Assembly (NCBI GenBank): GCA_051877895.1
Contig: JBJEJI010000080.1
Coordinates: forward strand, 1-31,349
DNA: 31,349 bases
Direction of reading: 5' to 3'
From: UBA3775 sp051877895
GTDB taxonomy: Bacteria > Bacillota > Clostridia > Lachnospirales > Lachnospiraceae
Positions 20,868 to 30,527 of this stretch are shown one piece after another. Position 1 is the stretch's first letter; every line of letters begins with the position of its first letter. The position numbers and the translations under genes are program-made. The notes under the pieces are model-generated. The model did not search any database. It saw nothing but the letters and a program-made list of their open reading frames with translations, and had not been told where the DNA came from.

Positions 20868-23197
20868 TTAAAGAAAGAATTAACAATATAAGTATTATTA
20901 CCGTCTGTTTTTACAGAAATCTGTCCGTTAATATTCGTAACATAAGTTTTAGTTCCGCACAATTTAAGTCTGTTTAATGTTGCATCAGATGGGTGATGAT
21001 ACGAATTATCTATACCACAGGATATTATTGCAGTTTCAGCTAAAATCTGATTTAAAAACTCCTGACTACAAGAACCTCCGCTACCGTGATGGGGAACTTT
21101 AAGTACATTAATATCCACGTTTTTATCTGCCTGTTTTATATTGTTTAATATATTGTCTTCAACCTTCTCTGATATATCCCCTGTAAACAACATTGTGAAA
21201 TCACCATATTCAAGATACAAAACCATAGAGGTATCGTTTTCAGAATAACGCCCTTCTTCTGTTTTAGGAAATACATTGGTAAGCAATAATTCTTCCAAAT
21301 AAAAAGTATCATAACATTTCATTTGAAAAAAACTTCGATTTTTACTTTCTTCATCAATATTTAATGCCTTGTAAAAGTCCACGGTGTCCTGTAGCTCAGG
21401 AATTATAATTTGAACATTCATTCCAAGTTCAATTATTTCTTTTGCACCGGAAACATGATCCGTATCAGCATGACTTAAAAAAATATAATCCAGTTTTTCA
21501 TAGCCATTGTAGTACAAATAGGGTTCGATTATATATTTATATATTTCATCTTCATCACTGCTTCCGCAGTCAACTGCTATAGCATAATCCTGAAAAGTAA
21601 TAATACAACAATCACCTTGTCCAACATAAAGCTGGCTGATTTTCAATTCTCTGCTTTTTAATGGATTCAATAATAATAAAGCAGGAAGAAATGACCAAAA
21701 GCAAAATCTGTTATAATCTGTATTTTTAATAAGGAAAAATAGTACAAGGATTAATATAATTATGATGTATTTTTCTCCTGTCATATGTCCTGTAATAATT
21801 TTTGCAAATGGGAGCCGCTCTGTCCCACTAAGAATAATATTATAAAAATAAAGTACAATCCTTGCCGGAATGGAACATATACATCCAACAACGGGAAATA
21901 TTTTTCCACATACACCTGCCAGAAAACCATCAATCACAATAAGCGGAACTGTTGGAAGCAATAACATATTTATTAGTAAAGAATATGGGCAGAAATAATT
22001 AAAAAACTCAATTTGTGCAGGAAGCAAAGCTGATTGAACCGAAAGTGAAAACAAAAATTTTTTCAAATAATTTTCTGTAATAAATATATTTTTTAACTTT
22101 ATTCTTCTTATTTCATTTCCGAAAACAGAAGTTCCCAGACCTGCTGAAAAAGATAAAATAAACGAACTGTCATATATATAAAGAGGCTGATTAATCAAAA
22201 TAACAACTGCTGCCAAAGACAATGAAGTTAAGCTGTCATATTTTTTCCCCAGGCATGATGCTATAAGAGAAACACAAATCATAATAATTGCTCTCTTACA
22301 TGATACCTGTCCCCCTGAAAAAGAATGATATATGCACAAAACAATTAGCGTAATTATTGAAGACGTAACATGTCCTGCACCATTTTTACGCAGTATTTTA
22401 TAAATTCCCATTCCTATAATAGAAATATGAAGTCCTGAAATAGCCAGAATATGTGCAAATCCGGTTTCCTGATATTGATTTTTTACATCTTCATCCAGAT
22501 ATGTTCTGTCTCCTGTTAATATTGCTGTAATTATTCCGGCATTTGTTTCATCAAAACTGTTAAAAACACCTTCAATTATCCATTGTTTTAACAAAAACAA
22601 TAAATATTTAAGGTTTATATTCATTTCTGTTCTGTTTATTTCATTTATATTCTGCGGGTATGCATAGCCGGTAATATTCCTTGCGCGAAAGTAATTTCTG
22701 GCATTAAAGCTTCCTTCATTATATGCAGGTTTAAAAAGCTTAATTTCACTTGTAAATTCAACTATATCTCCCCACAAAAAATCAGCATCATCAGTATATA
22801 CATATATACATTCTTTCTGATCAAACAAATAGTTTTCACATTTGTTTACAGTAATATTATTTATTTTCATAGTAAGTTTTATTTTATTATTACTGTTTTG
22901 AATGTTCACTATTTGTCCTGAAACATTTAAACAATCCGATTTTTCTTTAACCATTTCAAGTTGACTTTTTTCGCTGATTCTGCTGTTTTGTGATTTTCCA
23001 AAAAAGAAGCTTAATATTAAAATCAGAAATAATAATATACTTAAAAGACAATACTTACATCTATTTCCGATTTTTGGCTTATAAAAGAAAAAGAAAGAAT
23101 ATAGAAAGGATAAAAAGATAAAAAGGAAACAAATATTGCCTTTACATACAAGACCGGCTATGAACATACCGGCAGCCACTGCTACCGGTCTGTACAT
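20864..23197 (-). CDS. comEC: ComEC/Rec2 competence DNA channel
   Basis: A 777-residue polytopic membrane protein forming the channel that carries single-stranded DNA into the cytosol during transformation. The N-terminal membrane segments and an OB-like outer domain (about 80-170) are followed by the competence domain with many helices (ETGFAHILAISGLHISIIGMGIYKILR is the hallmark, about 235-260). A C-terminal metallo-beta-lactamase domain has YVGQGDCCIITF, AVDCGSSDEDE, FLSHADTDHVSG (HxDxDH, about 575) and VPHHGSGG. The nuclease-type residues look intact. The start has GGAGGTT upstream. It lies 12 bases after the GerMN lipoprotein gene in the com operon. Confidence 0.95.
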   Translation of the reverse strand: MYRPVAVAAGMFIAGLVCKGNICFLFIFLSFLYSFFFFYKPKIGNRCKYCLLSILLFLILILSFFFGKSQNSRISEKSQLEMVKEKSDCLNVSGQIVNIQNSNNKIKLTMKINNITVNKCENYLFDQKECIYVYTDDADFLWGDIVEFTSEIKLFKPAYNEGSFNARNYFRARNITGYAYPQNINEINRTEMNINLKYLLFLLKQWIIEGVFNSFDETNAGIITAILTGDRTYLDEDVKNQYQETGFAHILAISGLHISIIGMGIYKILRKNGAGHVTSSIITLIVLCIYHSFSGGQVSCKRAIIMICVSLIASCLGKKYDSLTSLSLAAVVILINQPLYIYDSSFILSFSAGLGTSVFGNEIRRIKLKNIFITENYLKKFLFSLSVQSALLPAQIEFFNYFCPYSLLINMLLLPTVPLIVIDGFLAGVCGKIFPVVGCICSIPARIVLYFYNIILSGTERLPFAKIITGHMTGEKYIIIILILVLFFLIKNTDYNRFCFWSFLPALLLLNPLKSRELKISQLYVGQGDCCIITFQDYAIAVDCGSSDEDEIYKYIIEPYLYYNGYEKLDYIFLSHADTDHVSGAKEIIELGMNVQIIIPELQDTVDFYKALNIDEESKNRSFFQMKCYDTFYLEELLLTNVFPKTEEGRYSENDTSMVLYLEYGDFTMLFTGDISEKVEDNILNNIKQADKNVDINVLKVPHHGSGGSCSQEFLNQILAETAIISCGIDNSYHHPSDATLNRLKLCGTKTYVTNINGQISVKTDGNNTYIVNSFFN

Positions 23198-23209
23198 ATA
23201 AACCTCCGA

Positions 23210-24133
23210 TTATTCTTTATTTAATAGTAAATCATAGTTACAGGTTAACAGTTCTCCACAATATAACCCTCTGTAATACTCAAGTTTCTGTCCGTCTACA
23301 GAAATAACAACGCTCCTGACCCCTGAAACCTCCGATAGGGAATTAACAATTGAATATACAGTCAGCTCATCTGAAACACCATCAAGATAATTAAGAAATT
23401 CCACAGAAAGATTAACATAGCATACCATATCCTTTGTTACTATATTAAGAAGTTTTGTCCCCTGAGGAATTGCATTCTGTGCCGCTTCACTACCGGTTGG
23501 TCCTTTTAAAAGTTCCTCCAGAACAAGCTGTTCATCTGTGTATCCGGCATCAATATCAACCTCTCTGCCAATTTCTACAAGACCTTCAAAATTATCATCC
23601 GGAAAATACAGCTTTATGGAGGTCGTTTCATATGGCCCTGATGTATCATATAAAAATGAATTGCTGTTCATTCTTCCAATTACAGTTCCCTGTAAAGTCA
23701 GCGGTGCATCTTCAATATAAAACGAAACATCCTCAACATCATCTAACTGACAAAGGGTTTCAACTATTGCAGAACGTGCCATAACTTCATCTGAAATAAA
23801 CTGGTCATAGTATTCAGTTCCAAAATATAACGACACAGCCCCTTCTGAATACTCCCATTTTAAAATTTTTACATGCTCTGACAAAGGAGAAGTATATATA
23901 GAATCAGTATAATTGTTAAGAGCTTCCAACAATTCTTCAATTTTATTTATGGTGCTTTCGGCTTGAATATCATACTCAACCTTTTTCTGCACCATTCCGG
24001 TTTTATCAAGGACCACCAGATATTCCGAAAAATCGGTATTTTCTGACTTCTCCTCTTCATTATTACCACAGCCCGAAAAAGAAAACAAAGCAAATAGTAA
24101 AACAAGCAAAAGCTCATATATTGTTTTCTTCAC
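23210..24133 (-). CDS. GerMN-domain lipoprotein (two GerMN repeats)
   Basis: A 307-residue lipoprotein with signal peptide MKKTIYELLLVLLFALFSFSGC and lipobox FSGC, so Cys22 would carry the lipid. It has two GerMN domains, about residues 55-155 (ESTINKIEELLEALNN, AVSLYFGTEYYDQFISDEVMARSAIVETLCQLDDVEDVSFYI) and about 170-300 (SIKLYFPDD, LVLEELLKGPTGSEAAQNAIPQGTKLLNI, VYSIVNSLSEVSGVRSVVISVDG). GerM in Bacillus has two such domains and helps link the two SpoIIQ-SpoIIIAH rings; GerMN proteins also occur outside sporulation. The start is GTG with GGAAGGTG upstream. It lies 25 bases after the histidine kinase gene and 12 before comEC, so it is probably part of the kinase's operon. I cannot say if it serves sporulation or envelope sensing. 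Confidence 0.87.
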   Translation of the reverse strand: MKKTIYELLLVLLFALFSFSGCGNNEEEKSENTDFSEYLVVLDKTGMVQKKVEYDIQAESTINKIEELLEALNNYTDSIYTSPLSEHVKILKWEYSEGAVSLYFGTEYYDQFISDEVMARSAIVETLCQLDDVEDVSFYIEDAPLTLQGTVIGRMNSNSFLYDTSGPYETTSIKLYFPDDNFEGLVEIGREVDIDAGYTDEQLVLEELLKGPTGSEAAQNAIPQGTKLLNIVTKDMVCYVNLSVEFLNYLDGVSDELTVYSIVNSLSEVSGVRSVVISVDGQKLEYYRGLYCGELLTCNYDLLLNKE

Positions 24134-24158
24134 AAGTTACACCTTCCCTCAAACTATT

Positions 24159-25583
24159 TTATACTGCACGGTAATATAACGGCAGCCTTATGGTAAATGT
24201 GGTACCTTCATTTTCTTTACTATGCACCTTAACCACACCATTATGCATTCGGATAATATCATTGGCAATAGTCAGCCCCAGTCCGGTTCCTCCCGTCGCT
24301 CTGTCTCTTGCTTTATCAACACGATAAAATCTTTCAAATACATGATTTAATGCCTCTTCAGGAATACCTATACCGGTATCTGCTATCGTAATATAAACAA
24401 ATTTTGCATCTGAATTTAAACTCACCCGCACCTGACCCATTTCTTTATTATATTTTACTGCATTTTCACAAAAATTGGTCAAAGCCATTATCATTTTACC
24501 ATCATCTACCTCTGCCGTTATTTCGCGATAGCTTTCATAAATAATTTCTACATTCTTATTTACAGCCAGAGGTGTAACTCTTTTTAAAACAATTGATAAA
24601 ATATCATTCATGCTGCACAGAGAAATATTTAACATATCCGTTTTTTTATCAAGCTTGACCATTGTAAGCAAATCGGAAATAATTTTATTTTCTCTGTCGA
24701 TTTCTTCATTAATATCCAGAAGAAATTCCCTGTATGTTTCTACATCTGCGTTTTCCTGCATTAAAAGAGAATCGGCGAGAACTTTTATTGATGCCATAGG
24801 CGTTTTTAATTCATGAGATACATTTGAAACAAACTCTTGCTGGTTATCATTAATTGCTTTAACTTTTGCCAGCATATTATTTACGCTAACTGCAATATTT
24901 TTAAATTCTTTTATACCTTTTTCTTCCAGCGTAGCATCCAGTTTACCTGTAGAAATAACATGTATGGAATTTTGCATTTTCTTAAATGGTCTTGTTATTG
25001 CTGAAGATAAAATAACTCCCAGAAATAAAAGTAATATGACAACTACTGTTGTAATAATTACGCTTGCTTCCATTACTTTATCCAATGTAGCGATTTCATT
25101 TTCGATAGAATATGTTATAAGAATAGCACCTATATACTTTTTATCAGTATCGGATTGAATACCATAAGAATAACGTCCATAACCTTTTTCCCAATCGAAT
25201 ACAGACGTGACATTTCCTGAAAAGGACATAAGGATTTCCCTCATAACCGTGGTTTTACCTACATCTCTTCCATAGCTGTCATAAATTATCTGCATAGAAG
25301 AATTTACCACAAGAATTCTGCCACCAAATAATTCTGAAACAACCGACAATTCATTATCAATAGTTGAATTGGTAGATTTAAGATAATCAGTTATTTTAAA
25401 CTGACTTACGATTCGTGAAGTATAACTGTTAATTTCCTGCTCTTTTTGATTAACACAGGACTGTTTGTACTCGTTGATTACTCCTTTTGAGCAAAACACG
25501 CAAGCCAACAGTCCTGTACAGAAAATTATAATCAGAATAATAAAATGTAAATTAAAAAGATTTGAAAAAAATTTTTTAATCAT
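24159..25583 (-). CDS. Membrane sensor histidine kinase (PhoR/WalK-like)
   Basis: A 474-residue HPK with TM1 at about 11-33 and an outer sensor domain at about 34-173 that looks like a PAS/CACHE fold (GGRILVVNSSMQIIYDSYGRDVGKT). TM2 is at about 174-194, followed by HAMP (about 195-245). The HisKA phosphoacceptor is FVSNVSHELKTPMASIKVLADSLL with His257. The ATPase domain includes NFCENAVKYN, DTGIGIPEEALNHVFERFYRVDKARDRATGGTGLGL and TTFTIRLPL. All catalytic boxes are present. The start codon lies inside the last codons of the response regulator gene (8-base overlap), so translation is coupled. The signal is unknown. The general architecture is like YycG/WalK and PhoR, but no WalHI-type partners are present. 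Confidence 0.94.
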   Translation of the reverse strand: MIKKFFSNLFNLHFIILIIIFCTGLLACVFCSKGVINEYKQSCVNQKEQEINSYTSRIVSQFKITDYLKSTNSTIDNELSVVSELFGGRILVVNSSMQIIYDSYGRDVGKTTVMREILMSFSGNVTSVFDWEKGYGRYSYGIQSDTDKKYIGAILITYSIENEIATLDKVMEASVIITTVVVILLLFLGVILSSAITRPFKKMQNSIHVISTGKLDATLEEKGIKEFKNIAVSVNNMLAKVKAINDNQQEFVSNVSHELKTPMASIKVLADSLLMQENADVETYREFLLDINEEIDRENKIISDLLTMVKLDKKTDMLNISLCSMNDILSIVLKRVTPLAVNKNVEIIYESYREITAEVDDGKMIMALTNFCENAVKYNKEMGQVRVSLNSDAKFVYITIADTGIGIPEEALNHVFERFYRVDKARDRATGGTGLGLTIANDIIRMHNGVVKVHSKENEGTTFTIRLPLYYRAV

Positions 25584-26268
25584 TGAAGTAATATCCTACT
25601 CCCCATTTTGTATGAACATATTTAGGCTCACTTGGGTTGTTTTCAATTTTTTCCCTCAGTCTTCTGATATGAACATCCACGGTTCTGACATCTCCCGGAA
25701 AATCATATCCCCAGACAAGATTCATAAGATTATCTCTGGAATAAACCTTGTTAGGATTTGAAGCCAGTAAATCAAGCAAATCAAATTCCTTTGCAGTAAG
25801 ATTTATCTCTGTCCCATCAATAAAAACACGTCTGGAGTTTTTATCAATTACCAATCCGCTGCTCTCAATCACGTCTTCTGATGCCTTGCTGTTAACAGTT
25901 CTTTTAGAATTACGTCTGATAATTGCTTTGATTCTGGCTTTTAATTCAAGAATATTAAAAGGCTTTGTAATATAGTCGTCCGCACCATATTCCAGACCCA
26001 GAATCTTATTTATATCCTCACCTTTTGCAGTAAGCATAACAATTGGTACATCAGAAAATTCTCTTACCTGCTGACAAACCTCAAAACCATTCTTTTTAGG
26101 AAGCATAATATCAAGAAGCACAATGTCATATTCATTGTCTTTAATCATCTCAATTGCAGCTTCTCCGTCATATGCGCAATCAACTTCCATTCCATCCTGT
26201 TCAAGACTGAAACGAATTCCTTTAACAATTAACTTTTCATCATCAACAACAAGTACACGTTTACTCAT
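25576..26268 (-). CDS. OmpR/PhoB-family response regulator
   Basis: A 230-residue two-component regulator. The receiver domain has the acidic pair in VLVVDDEKLIVKG, the phosphoacceptor Asp53 in VLLDIMLPKKNG, Thr80 in IVMLTAKGED and Lys102 in DDYITKPF. The C-terminal winged helix (about 130-230) contains LTAKEFDLLDLLASNPNKVYSRDNLMNLVWGYDFPGDVRTVDVHIRRLREKI and ends VHTKWGVGYYFND. The ATG at 26266-26268 has GGGGGA upstream; a longer frame adds six residues. It sits 14 bases after comEA and overlaps the kinase gene. No target binding site was identified. Confidence 0.95.
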   Translation of the reverse strand: MSKRVLVVDDEKLIVKGIRFSLEQDGMEVDCAYDGEAAIEMIKDNEYDIVLLDIMLPKKNGFEVCQQVREFSDVPIVMLTAKGEDINKILGLEYGADDYITKPFNILELKARIKAIIRRNSKRTVNSKASEDVIESSGLVIDKNSRRVFIDGTEINLTAKEFDLLDLLASNPNKVYSRDNLMNLVWGYDFPGDVRTVDVHIRRLREKIENNPSEPKYVHTKWGVGYYFND

Positions 26269-26282
26269 TTTTTCCCCCAAAA

Positions 26283-26897
26283 TCAATCACTCACTGTTAT
26301 TAGATTCCTGATTTTTTCATATGTGCTTTCACCTATACCACTTACATTCATAATTTCTTCGGTACATGAAAAATATCCGTTTTGTTCACGGTAATTAACA
26401 ATTGATTCAGCCTTAGTTGTTCCTATTCCGGGCAACGAAACTAACTGACTAACATCTGCAGTGTTAATATTAATCAAAGCACTGTTCTCTGCCAAAGTTT
26501 CTTCACCTTCAATTTGAACAAGCTTATTTTCAACCTCATCTTGCGACGGAATATAAACCTTCATACCATCTTTGACAGGTTCCGCCAGATTGACAAAGGT
26601 TTCCGATGCATCTTCAGTAAATCCTCCTGCCATTTCCAGCAGGTCAACTATTCTGCTTCCTGTTCCGAGCTCATAGACTCCCGGTTCATGAACTTCTCCA
26701 CATATGTAAGCAAAGACAGTATCGTCGGAAGCTTGCTGATTATCAGAATTATCATTCCCGGCAGTGCCACCAGAAACTTCAATGGTTTCGGAAGATTGAA
26801 TACCAACCCGGATTTCTTCATTTTCTTTTTCATATACCAAAATACCTGAAATAATAACAACTATTGTTATGACCAGTACTGTTATTCTTGCTTTCAT
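26283..26897 (-). CDS. comEA: ComEA-family DNA receptor (SLBB and helix-hairpin-helix)
   Basis: ComEA binds incoming double-stranded DNA at the cell surface. The 204-residue protein has one N-terminal membrane anchor (about 4-22), a spacer rich in Asn, Ser and Gln, a SLBB domain (about 61-105: VFAYICGEVHEPGVYELGTGSRIVDLLEMAGGFTEDAS) and two tandem helix-hairpin-helix motifs at the C-terminus (about 141-200: ININTADVSQLVSLPGIGTTKAESIVNYR, then IMNVSGIGESTYEKIRNL). The ATG at 26895-26897 has GGAGG seven bases upstream; a longer frame adds nine residues. It is the first gene of the operon comEA-regulator-kinase-GerMN-comEC. comEB (dCMP deaminase) is absent. Confidence 0.94.
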   Translation of the reverse strand: MKARITVLVITIVVIISGILVYEKENEEIRVGIQSSETIEVSGGTAGNDNSDNQQASDDTVFAYICGEVHEPGVYELGTGSRIVDLLEMAGGFTEDASETFVNLAEPVKDGMKVYIPSQDEVENKLVQIEGEETLAENSALININTADVSQLVSLPGIGTTKAESIVNYREQNGYFSCTEEIMNVSGIGESTYEKIRNLITVSD

Positions 26898-26940
26898 TGC
26901 AACCTCCATACAGCACTGAGCCATGTCCGCATCTGTTTAT

Positions 26941-26969
26941 ATTTTATCCTAACAAAAGACAGTTTACAA
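26941..26969 (-). promoter_or_regulatory. Candidate sigma-A promoter of the comEA operon
   Basis: On the minus strand, TTGTAA (26964-26969) and TAAAAT (26941-26946) are 17 bases apart, in the gap between argD and comEA. No ComK-box-like pair was evident. Confidence 0.6.
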
Positions 26970-27011
26970 GTTATTTTTAAGTATTAAAGAAATATTAATA
27001 AATCAGACAAA

Positions 27012-28205
27012 TTATTTCAATTTATCAAATACCTTTGTAAGTATTGACAGCATTTCATCCACATCATTCTTACTGATAATTAAAGGAGGTACAAATCTGA
27101 TAACATTTTTCCCTGCAGAAATAAGAATCAATCCGGAATCAATGGCAGCAGCTACCACATCTTTAACGCTAAAATTTAACTCCAACCCCTGCATAAGACC
27201 TTTACCTCTGTGTGAAGCAATAAAATCGTATTTTTCAGTCAGTTCATCAAGCTTTTCCCATAAATAAGAACCAACTTTTTTTACATTATCAAGGACATCC
27301 TGTTTTTCAAAAAGTTCAAAAACCTTTGTAACTGCTGCACAGACCAGAGGATTTCCACCATAAGTAGTACCATGATCTCCCGGCACCATACTTGCCGCAA
27401 TATCCTCTTTAGCACAAAATGCTCCAACAGGTACACCACATCCCAAAGCCTTAGCAGTAGTCATAATATCCGGCTTGATGCCATACTGTTCATAGGCATA
27501 CATTGTTCCGGTTCTTCCCATACCACACTGAATTTCATCAAGAATAAGAAGAATTCCCTTTTCATCACAAATGTTTCTGATTTCAGTAATGAATTGCTTA
27601 TCTGCCGGATAAATACCGCCTTCACCCTGAACTGTTTCCATAATAATTGCTGCAGTTTTGTCACTGATTGAAGCTTTTACACTTTCAATATTATTAAACT
27701 CAGCCCATTTTACACCACCTATAAGAGGCTCAAAAGGTGTTCTGTAGCTCGTTGTTCCGGTAACAGAGAGTGAACCCATACTTCTTCCATGGAAAGAATG
27801 CGTCATAGCAATAATCTCACTGTCAGCGACGCCATTATTCAAATAATAGTGCTTTCTCGCAAGCTTAATTGCCCCTTCAACTGCTTCCGTTCCACTGTTT
27901 GTGAAAAACACTCTGTCCATACCTGTAGCTTTCTTTAAAGCCATTGCAGCTGTTACTGCCGGTTCATTATAATAATAATTTGATGTATGAATCAGTTTAT
28001 CTATCTGAGCTTTCAAAGCATTGTTATAGTCTTCGTTTTTATAGCCTAAAGCAAATACCGCAATTCCGGCACAAAAATCAAGATATTTCTTTCCCTCAGA
28101 ATCATACAGATATACTCCATCGCCTTTTTCCAAAACGATATTATATCTTCCGTATGTTTTCATCAAAGCCTGCTCTGCTTCATATATGATTTTCTCTGTT
28201 TCCAT
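27012..28205 (-). CDS. argD: Acetylornithine aminotransferase
   Basis: A PLP-dependent class III aminotransferase of 397 residues that converts N-acetylglutamate semialdehyde to N-acetylornithine. The protein shows the opening LEKGDGVYLYDSEGKKYLDFCAGIAVFALGY, FFTNSGTEAVEGAIKLAR (cofactor phosphate), LILDEIQCGMGRTGTMYAYE and the Schiff-base lysine in PDIMTTAKALGCGVPVGAF. The C-terminus has GLILISAGKNVIRFVPPLIIS. A GGAGG site precedes the ATG. It is the last arg gene in the run argC-argJ-argB-argD. The sequence does not rule out activity on other omega-amino acids, but the neighbours make the arginine role very likely. Confidence 0.95.
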   Translation of the reverse strand: METEKIIYEAEQALMKTYGRYNIVLEKGDGVYLYDSEGKKYLDFCAGIAVFALGYKNEDYNNALKAQIDKLIHTSNYYYNEPAVTAAMALKKATGMDRVFFTNSGTEAVEGAIKLARKHYYLNNGVADSEIIAMTHSFHGRSMGSLSVTGTTSYRTPFEPLIGGVKWAEFNNIESVKASISDKTAAIIMETVQGEGGIYPADKQFITEIRNICDEKGILLILDEIQCGMGRTGTMYAYEQYGIKPDIMTTAKALGCGVPVGAFCAKEDIAASMVPGDHGTTYGGNPLVCAAVTKVFELFEKQDVLDNVKKVGSYLWEKLDELTEKYDFIASHRGKGLMQGLELNFSVKDVVAAAIDSGLILISAGKNVIRFVPPLIISKNDVDEMLSILTKVFDKLK

Positions 28206-28236
28206 GGTATCCTCCGTTTAATGACAAATCCTTATT

Positions 28237-29115
28237 TTATGCTCTGTCATCAATAATAGCTGTTCCGATACCTTTTCTGGTAAAGAATTCCAAAAGCAGG
28301 CAATGAGGACAGCGTCCGTCAATAATATGTACTCTGGATACACCATTTTTTACAGATTCGATACAGTTACGTAACTTCGGAACCATACCTCCCCCAACGT
28401 ATCCCTCATTAATAAGCTTTTCAGCATCTGAAAGTGAAAGTTCGGAAATAAGGGTCTCCGGATTTTCAGGGTCCTTATATACGCCTTCAATATCCGTTAA
28501 GAATGCCAGCTTTTCTGCACCCAGTGCAGCAGCAATTGCACATGCCGCATCATCTGCGTTAATGTTATAAGACTGTCCCTCTGCATCCATACCAATAGGT
28601 GCAATAACAGGTACATAATCATTTTCAATCAATGTATCAATTATATCTGTATTAACATCTGTTATATTTCCAACAAAGCCTATGTCCTTACCGTTTGCAT
28701 ATTTCTTTTTGCAATTAAGCATACCGCCGTCTTTTCCACTGATACCGGCAGCCTTTACGCCCATTTTCCCTAACATCTGAACAAGACTTTTATTTACCTT
28801 GGAAAGAACCATTTCTGCGACTTCCATAGTTTCATCATCTGTAACACGGAGTCCTTCAACAAAAACAGCCTCATGTCCAAGAAGCGATACCCATTTACTG
28901 ATTTCCTTTCCGCCGCCATGAACAATAACAGGATGCATACCAACATACTTCAACAAAGCAACATCCTTAATTACATTCATCTTAAGTTCAGGATCAAGCA
29001 TTGCACTTCCACCATACTTTACAACTACAATTTTATTATTAAACTCCTGAATATATGGCAAAGCCTCAATCAGCGTCTGTGCCTTAGAAAGGCTTTCAAT
29101 AATATAATCCGACAT
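28237..29115 (-). CDS. argB: N-acetylglutamate kinase
   Basis: A 292-residue amino-acid kinase that phosphorylates N-acetylglutamate, usually the step inhibited by arginine. Recognisable parts are the ATP-phosphate loop IVVKYGGSAM near residue 33, VIVHGGGKEIS near 65, GLRVTDDETMEVAEMVL, and the substrate and nucleotide segments YNINADDAACAIAAALGAEKLAFLTDIEGVYKD and GYVGGGMVPKLRNCIESVKNGV. The N-terminal helix (about 1-26, SDYIIESLSKAQTLIEALPYI) is the type that mediates hexamer formation in arginine-sensitive forms. The ATG has GGAGG upstream. It lies between argJ and argD. Confidence 0.96.
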   Translation of the reverse strand: MSDYIIESLSKAQTLIEALPYIQEFNNKIVVVKYGGSAMLDPELKMNVIKDVALLKYVGMHPVIVHGGGKEISKWVSLLGHEAVFVEGLRVTDDETMEVAEMVLSKVNKSLVQMLGKMGVKAAGISGKDGGMLNCKKKYANGKDIGFVGNITDVNTDIIDTLIENDYVPVIAPIGMDAEGQSYNINADDAACAIAAALGAEKLAFLTDIEGVYKDPENPETLISELSLSDAEKLINEGYVGGGMVPKLRNCIESVKNGVSRVHIIDGRCPHCLLLEFFTRKGIGTAIIDDRA

Positions 29116-29190
29116 CTCTATCCTCCTGTTTAAGAAACAATATTACATTGATCTTTTAAAAAATTTAAGCATTTTCTGTTAAAAGAAAAT

Positions 29191-30429
29191 TTAGCTTCTG
29201 TAGTCTCCGTTAATCTTCACATAGTCATATGTAAGGTCGCATCCCCATGCAGTGGCCTTTTCGTAGCCTGCTTTAACATCAACCAGAATAGTAACTTCTT
29301 TCTGTGAAAGCATCTCAGTTGCAAATTCTTCAGAATAATTAACAGCCATACCATTTTTAACCAGCTGCATTTTTTCTTCATCTGTTCCATTTTTAACCTG
29401 CAGGAAAATATCTACCTTTTCAGGATCAAATGTAGCACCGGAATAACCTAAAGCACAAAGGATACGTCCCCAGTTAGCATCAGAACCAAAAAGTGCTGAT
29501 TTAACCAGATTTGAACTGATAACTGATTTGCTTAACATTACTGCTTCTTCTTTTGTGCGTGCATTTCTTACCTTACATTCCATAAGCTTGGTTGCACCTT
29601 CACCATCTGCTGCCATTTGTTTTGCAAGAGACTTACAAACAACCTTAAGAGCAGTTTCAAAATTGTCATAATTTTTGTTCTTCTTTATGATTTTCTCATT
29701 TCCGGCCATGCCGTTTGCAAGAACAATAAACGTGTCGTTTGTAGAAGTATCCCTGTCAACACTGATCATGTTAAATGTTTCACTTACAACCTTTGATACC
29801 GCTTCTTGTAAAAGATTCTGATCAATATTAATGTCTGTTGTAACAATACTTAACATAGTAGCCATGTTCGGATGAATCATTCCTGAGCCTTTACTCATAC
29901 CACCAACAAAGATTTCTTTATCTTCATCTTCAATAGAGAAAGTTGCAGCTGCTTCCTTTGGTACTGTATCGGTTGTCATAATAGCCGTAGCTGCTGAAAG
30001 TGCACTTTCAGCAGTAGTACCTAAAGCGGCAACCAGTGAAGGAACTCCTTTTTTCATCACATCTATTGGAAGCGGCTGACCGATAATACCGGTGGATGCT
30101 GAAAAAATCTGTTCCGGTTCAAGTTTCAGTTCGGCTGCCACTGCAGAAACAAACTCATAGTTATCCTTAACTCCCTGCTCACCCATACATGCATTTGCAA
30201 TTCCACTGTTAAAAACCATACCATGCTTAGGCAAATCATTTTTCATGATTTTTTGACACCACATAACAGGCGCTGCTTTTACAAGATTTGTAGTAAATGT
30301 GCCTGCCGCTACACAAGGTGTATCACTATAAACAAGAGCAACATCTTTTTTCTTTTTTCTTATACCTACATAAATTCCTGCTGCTTTAAATCCTTTTGCA
30401 GTAGTAACTCCGCCTTCAATTTTCCTCAT
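29191..30429 (-). CDS. argJ: Bifunctional ornithine acetyltransferase / N-acetylglutamate synthase
   Basis: ArgJ recycles the acetyl group from N-acetylornithine to glutamate; many members also use acetyl-CoA. The 412-residue precursor cleaves itself at the Ala-Thr bond in KGSGMIHPNMATMLSIVTTD near residue 186, exposing the catalytic Thr of the beta chain. Other conserved parts are GGVTTAKGFKAAGIYVGI at the start, FNSGIANACMG, STGIIGQPLP and SVDRDTSTNDT, with the C-terminus WGCDLTYDYVKINGDYRS matching the family ending. The start has GGAGG about ten bases upstream. It lies 98 bases after argC. Confidence 0.97.
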   Translation of the reverse strand: MRKIEGGVTTAKGFKAAGIYVGIRKKKKDVALVYSDTPCVAAGTFTTNLVKAAPVMWCQKIMKNDLPKHGMVFNSGIANACMGEQGVKDNYEFVSAVAAELKLEPEQIFSASTGIIGQPLPIDVMKKGVPSLVAALGTTAESALSAATAIMTTDTVPKEAAATFSIEDEDKEIFVGGMSKGSGMIHPNMATMLSIVTTDINIDQNLLQEAVSKVVSETFNMISVDRDTSTNDTFIVLANGMAGNEKIIKKNKNYDNFETALKVVCKSLAKQMAADGEGATKLMECKVRNARTKEEAVMLSKSVISSNLVKSALFGSDANWGRILCALGYSGATFDPEKVDIFLQVKNGTDEEKMQLVKNGMAVNYSEEFATEMLSQKEVTILVDVKAGYEKATAWGCDLTYDYVKINGDYRS

Positions 30430-30527
30430 ATATAATAACCTCCATCATATTTAGAAATAAATTCATTATTTAAAATTATAAATAATATCACTATTTTTGT
30501 ATTTGTGTCAGGTGTCAATGTTACTGA

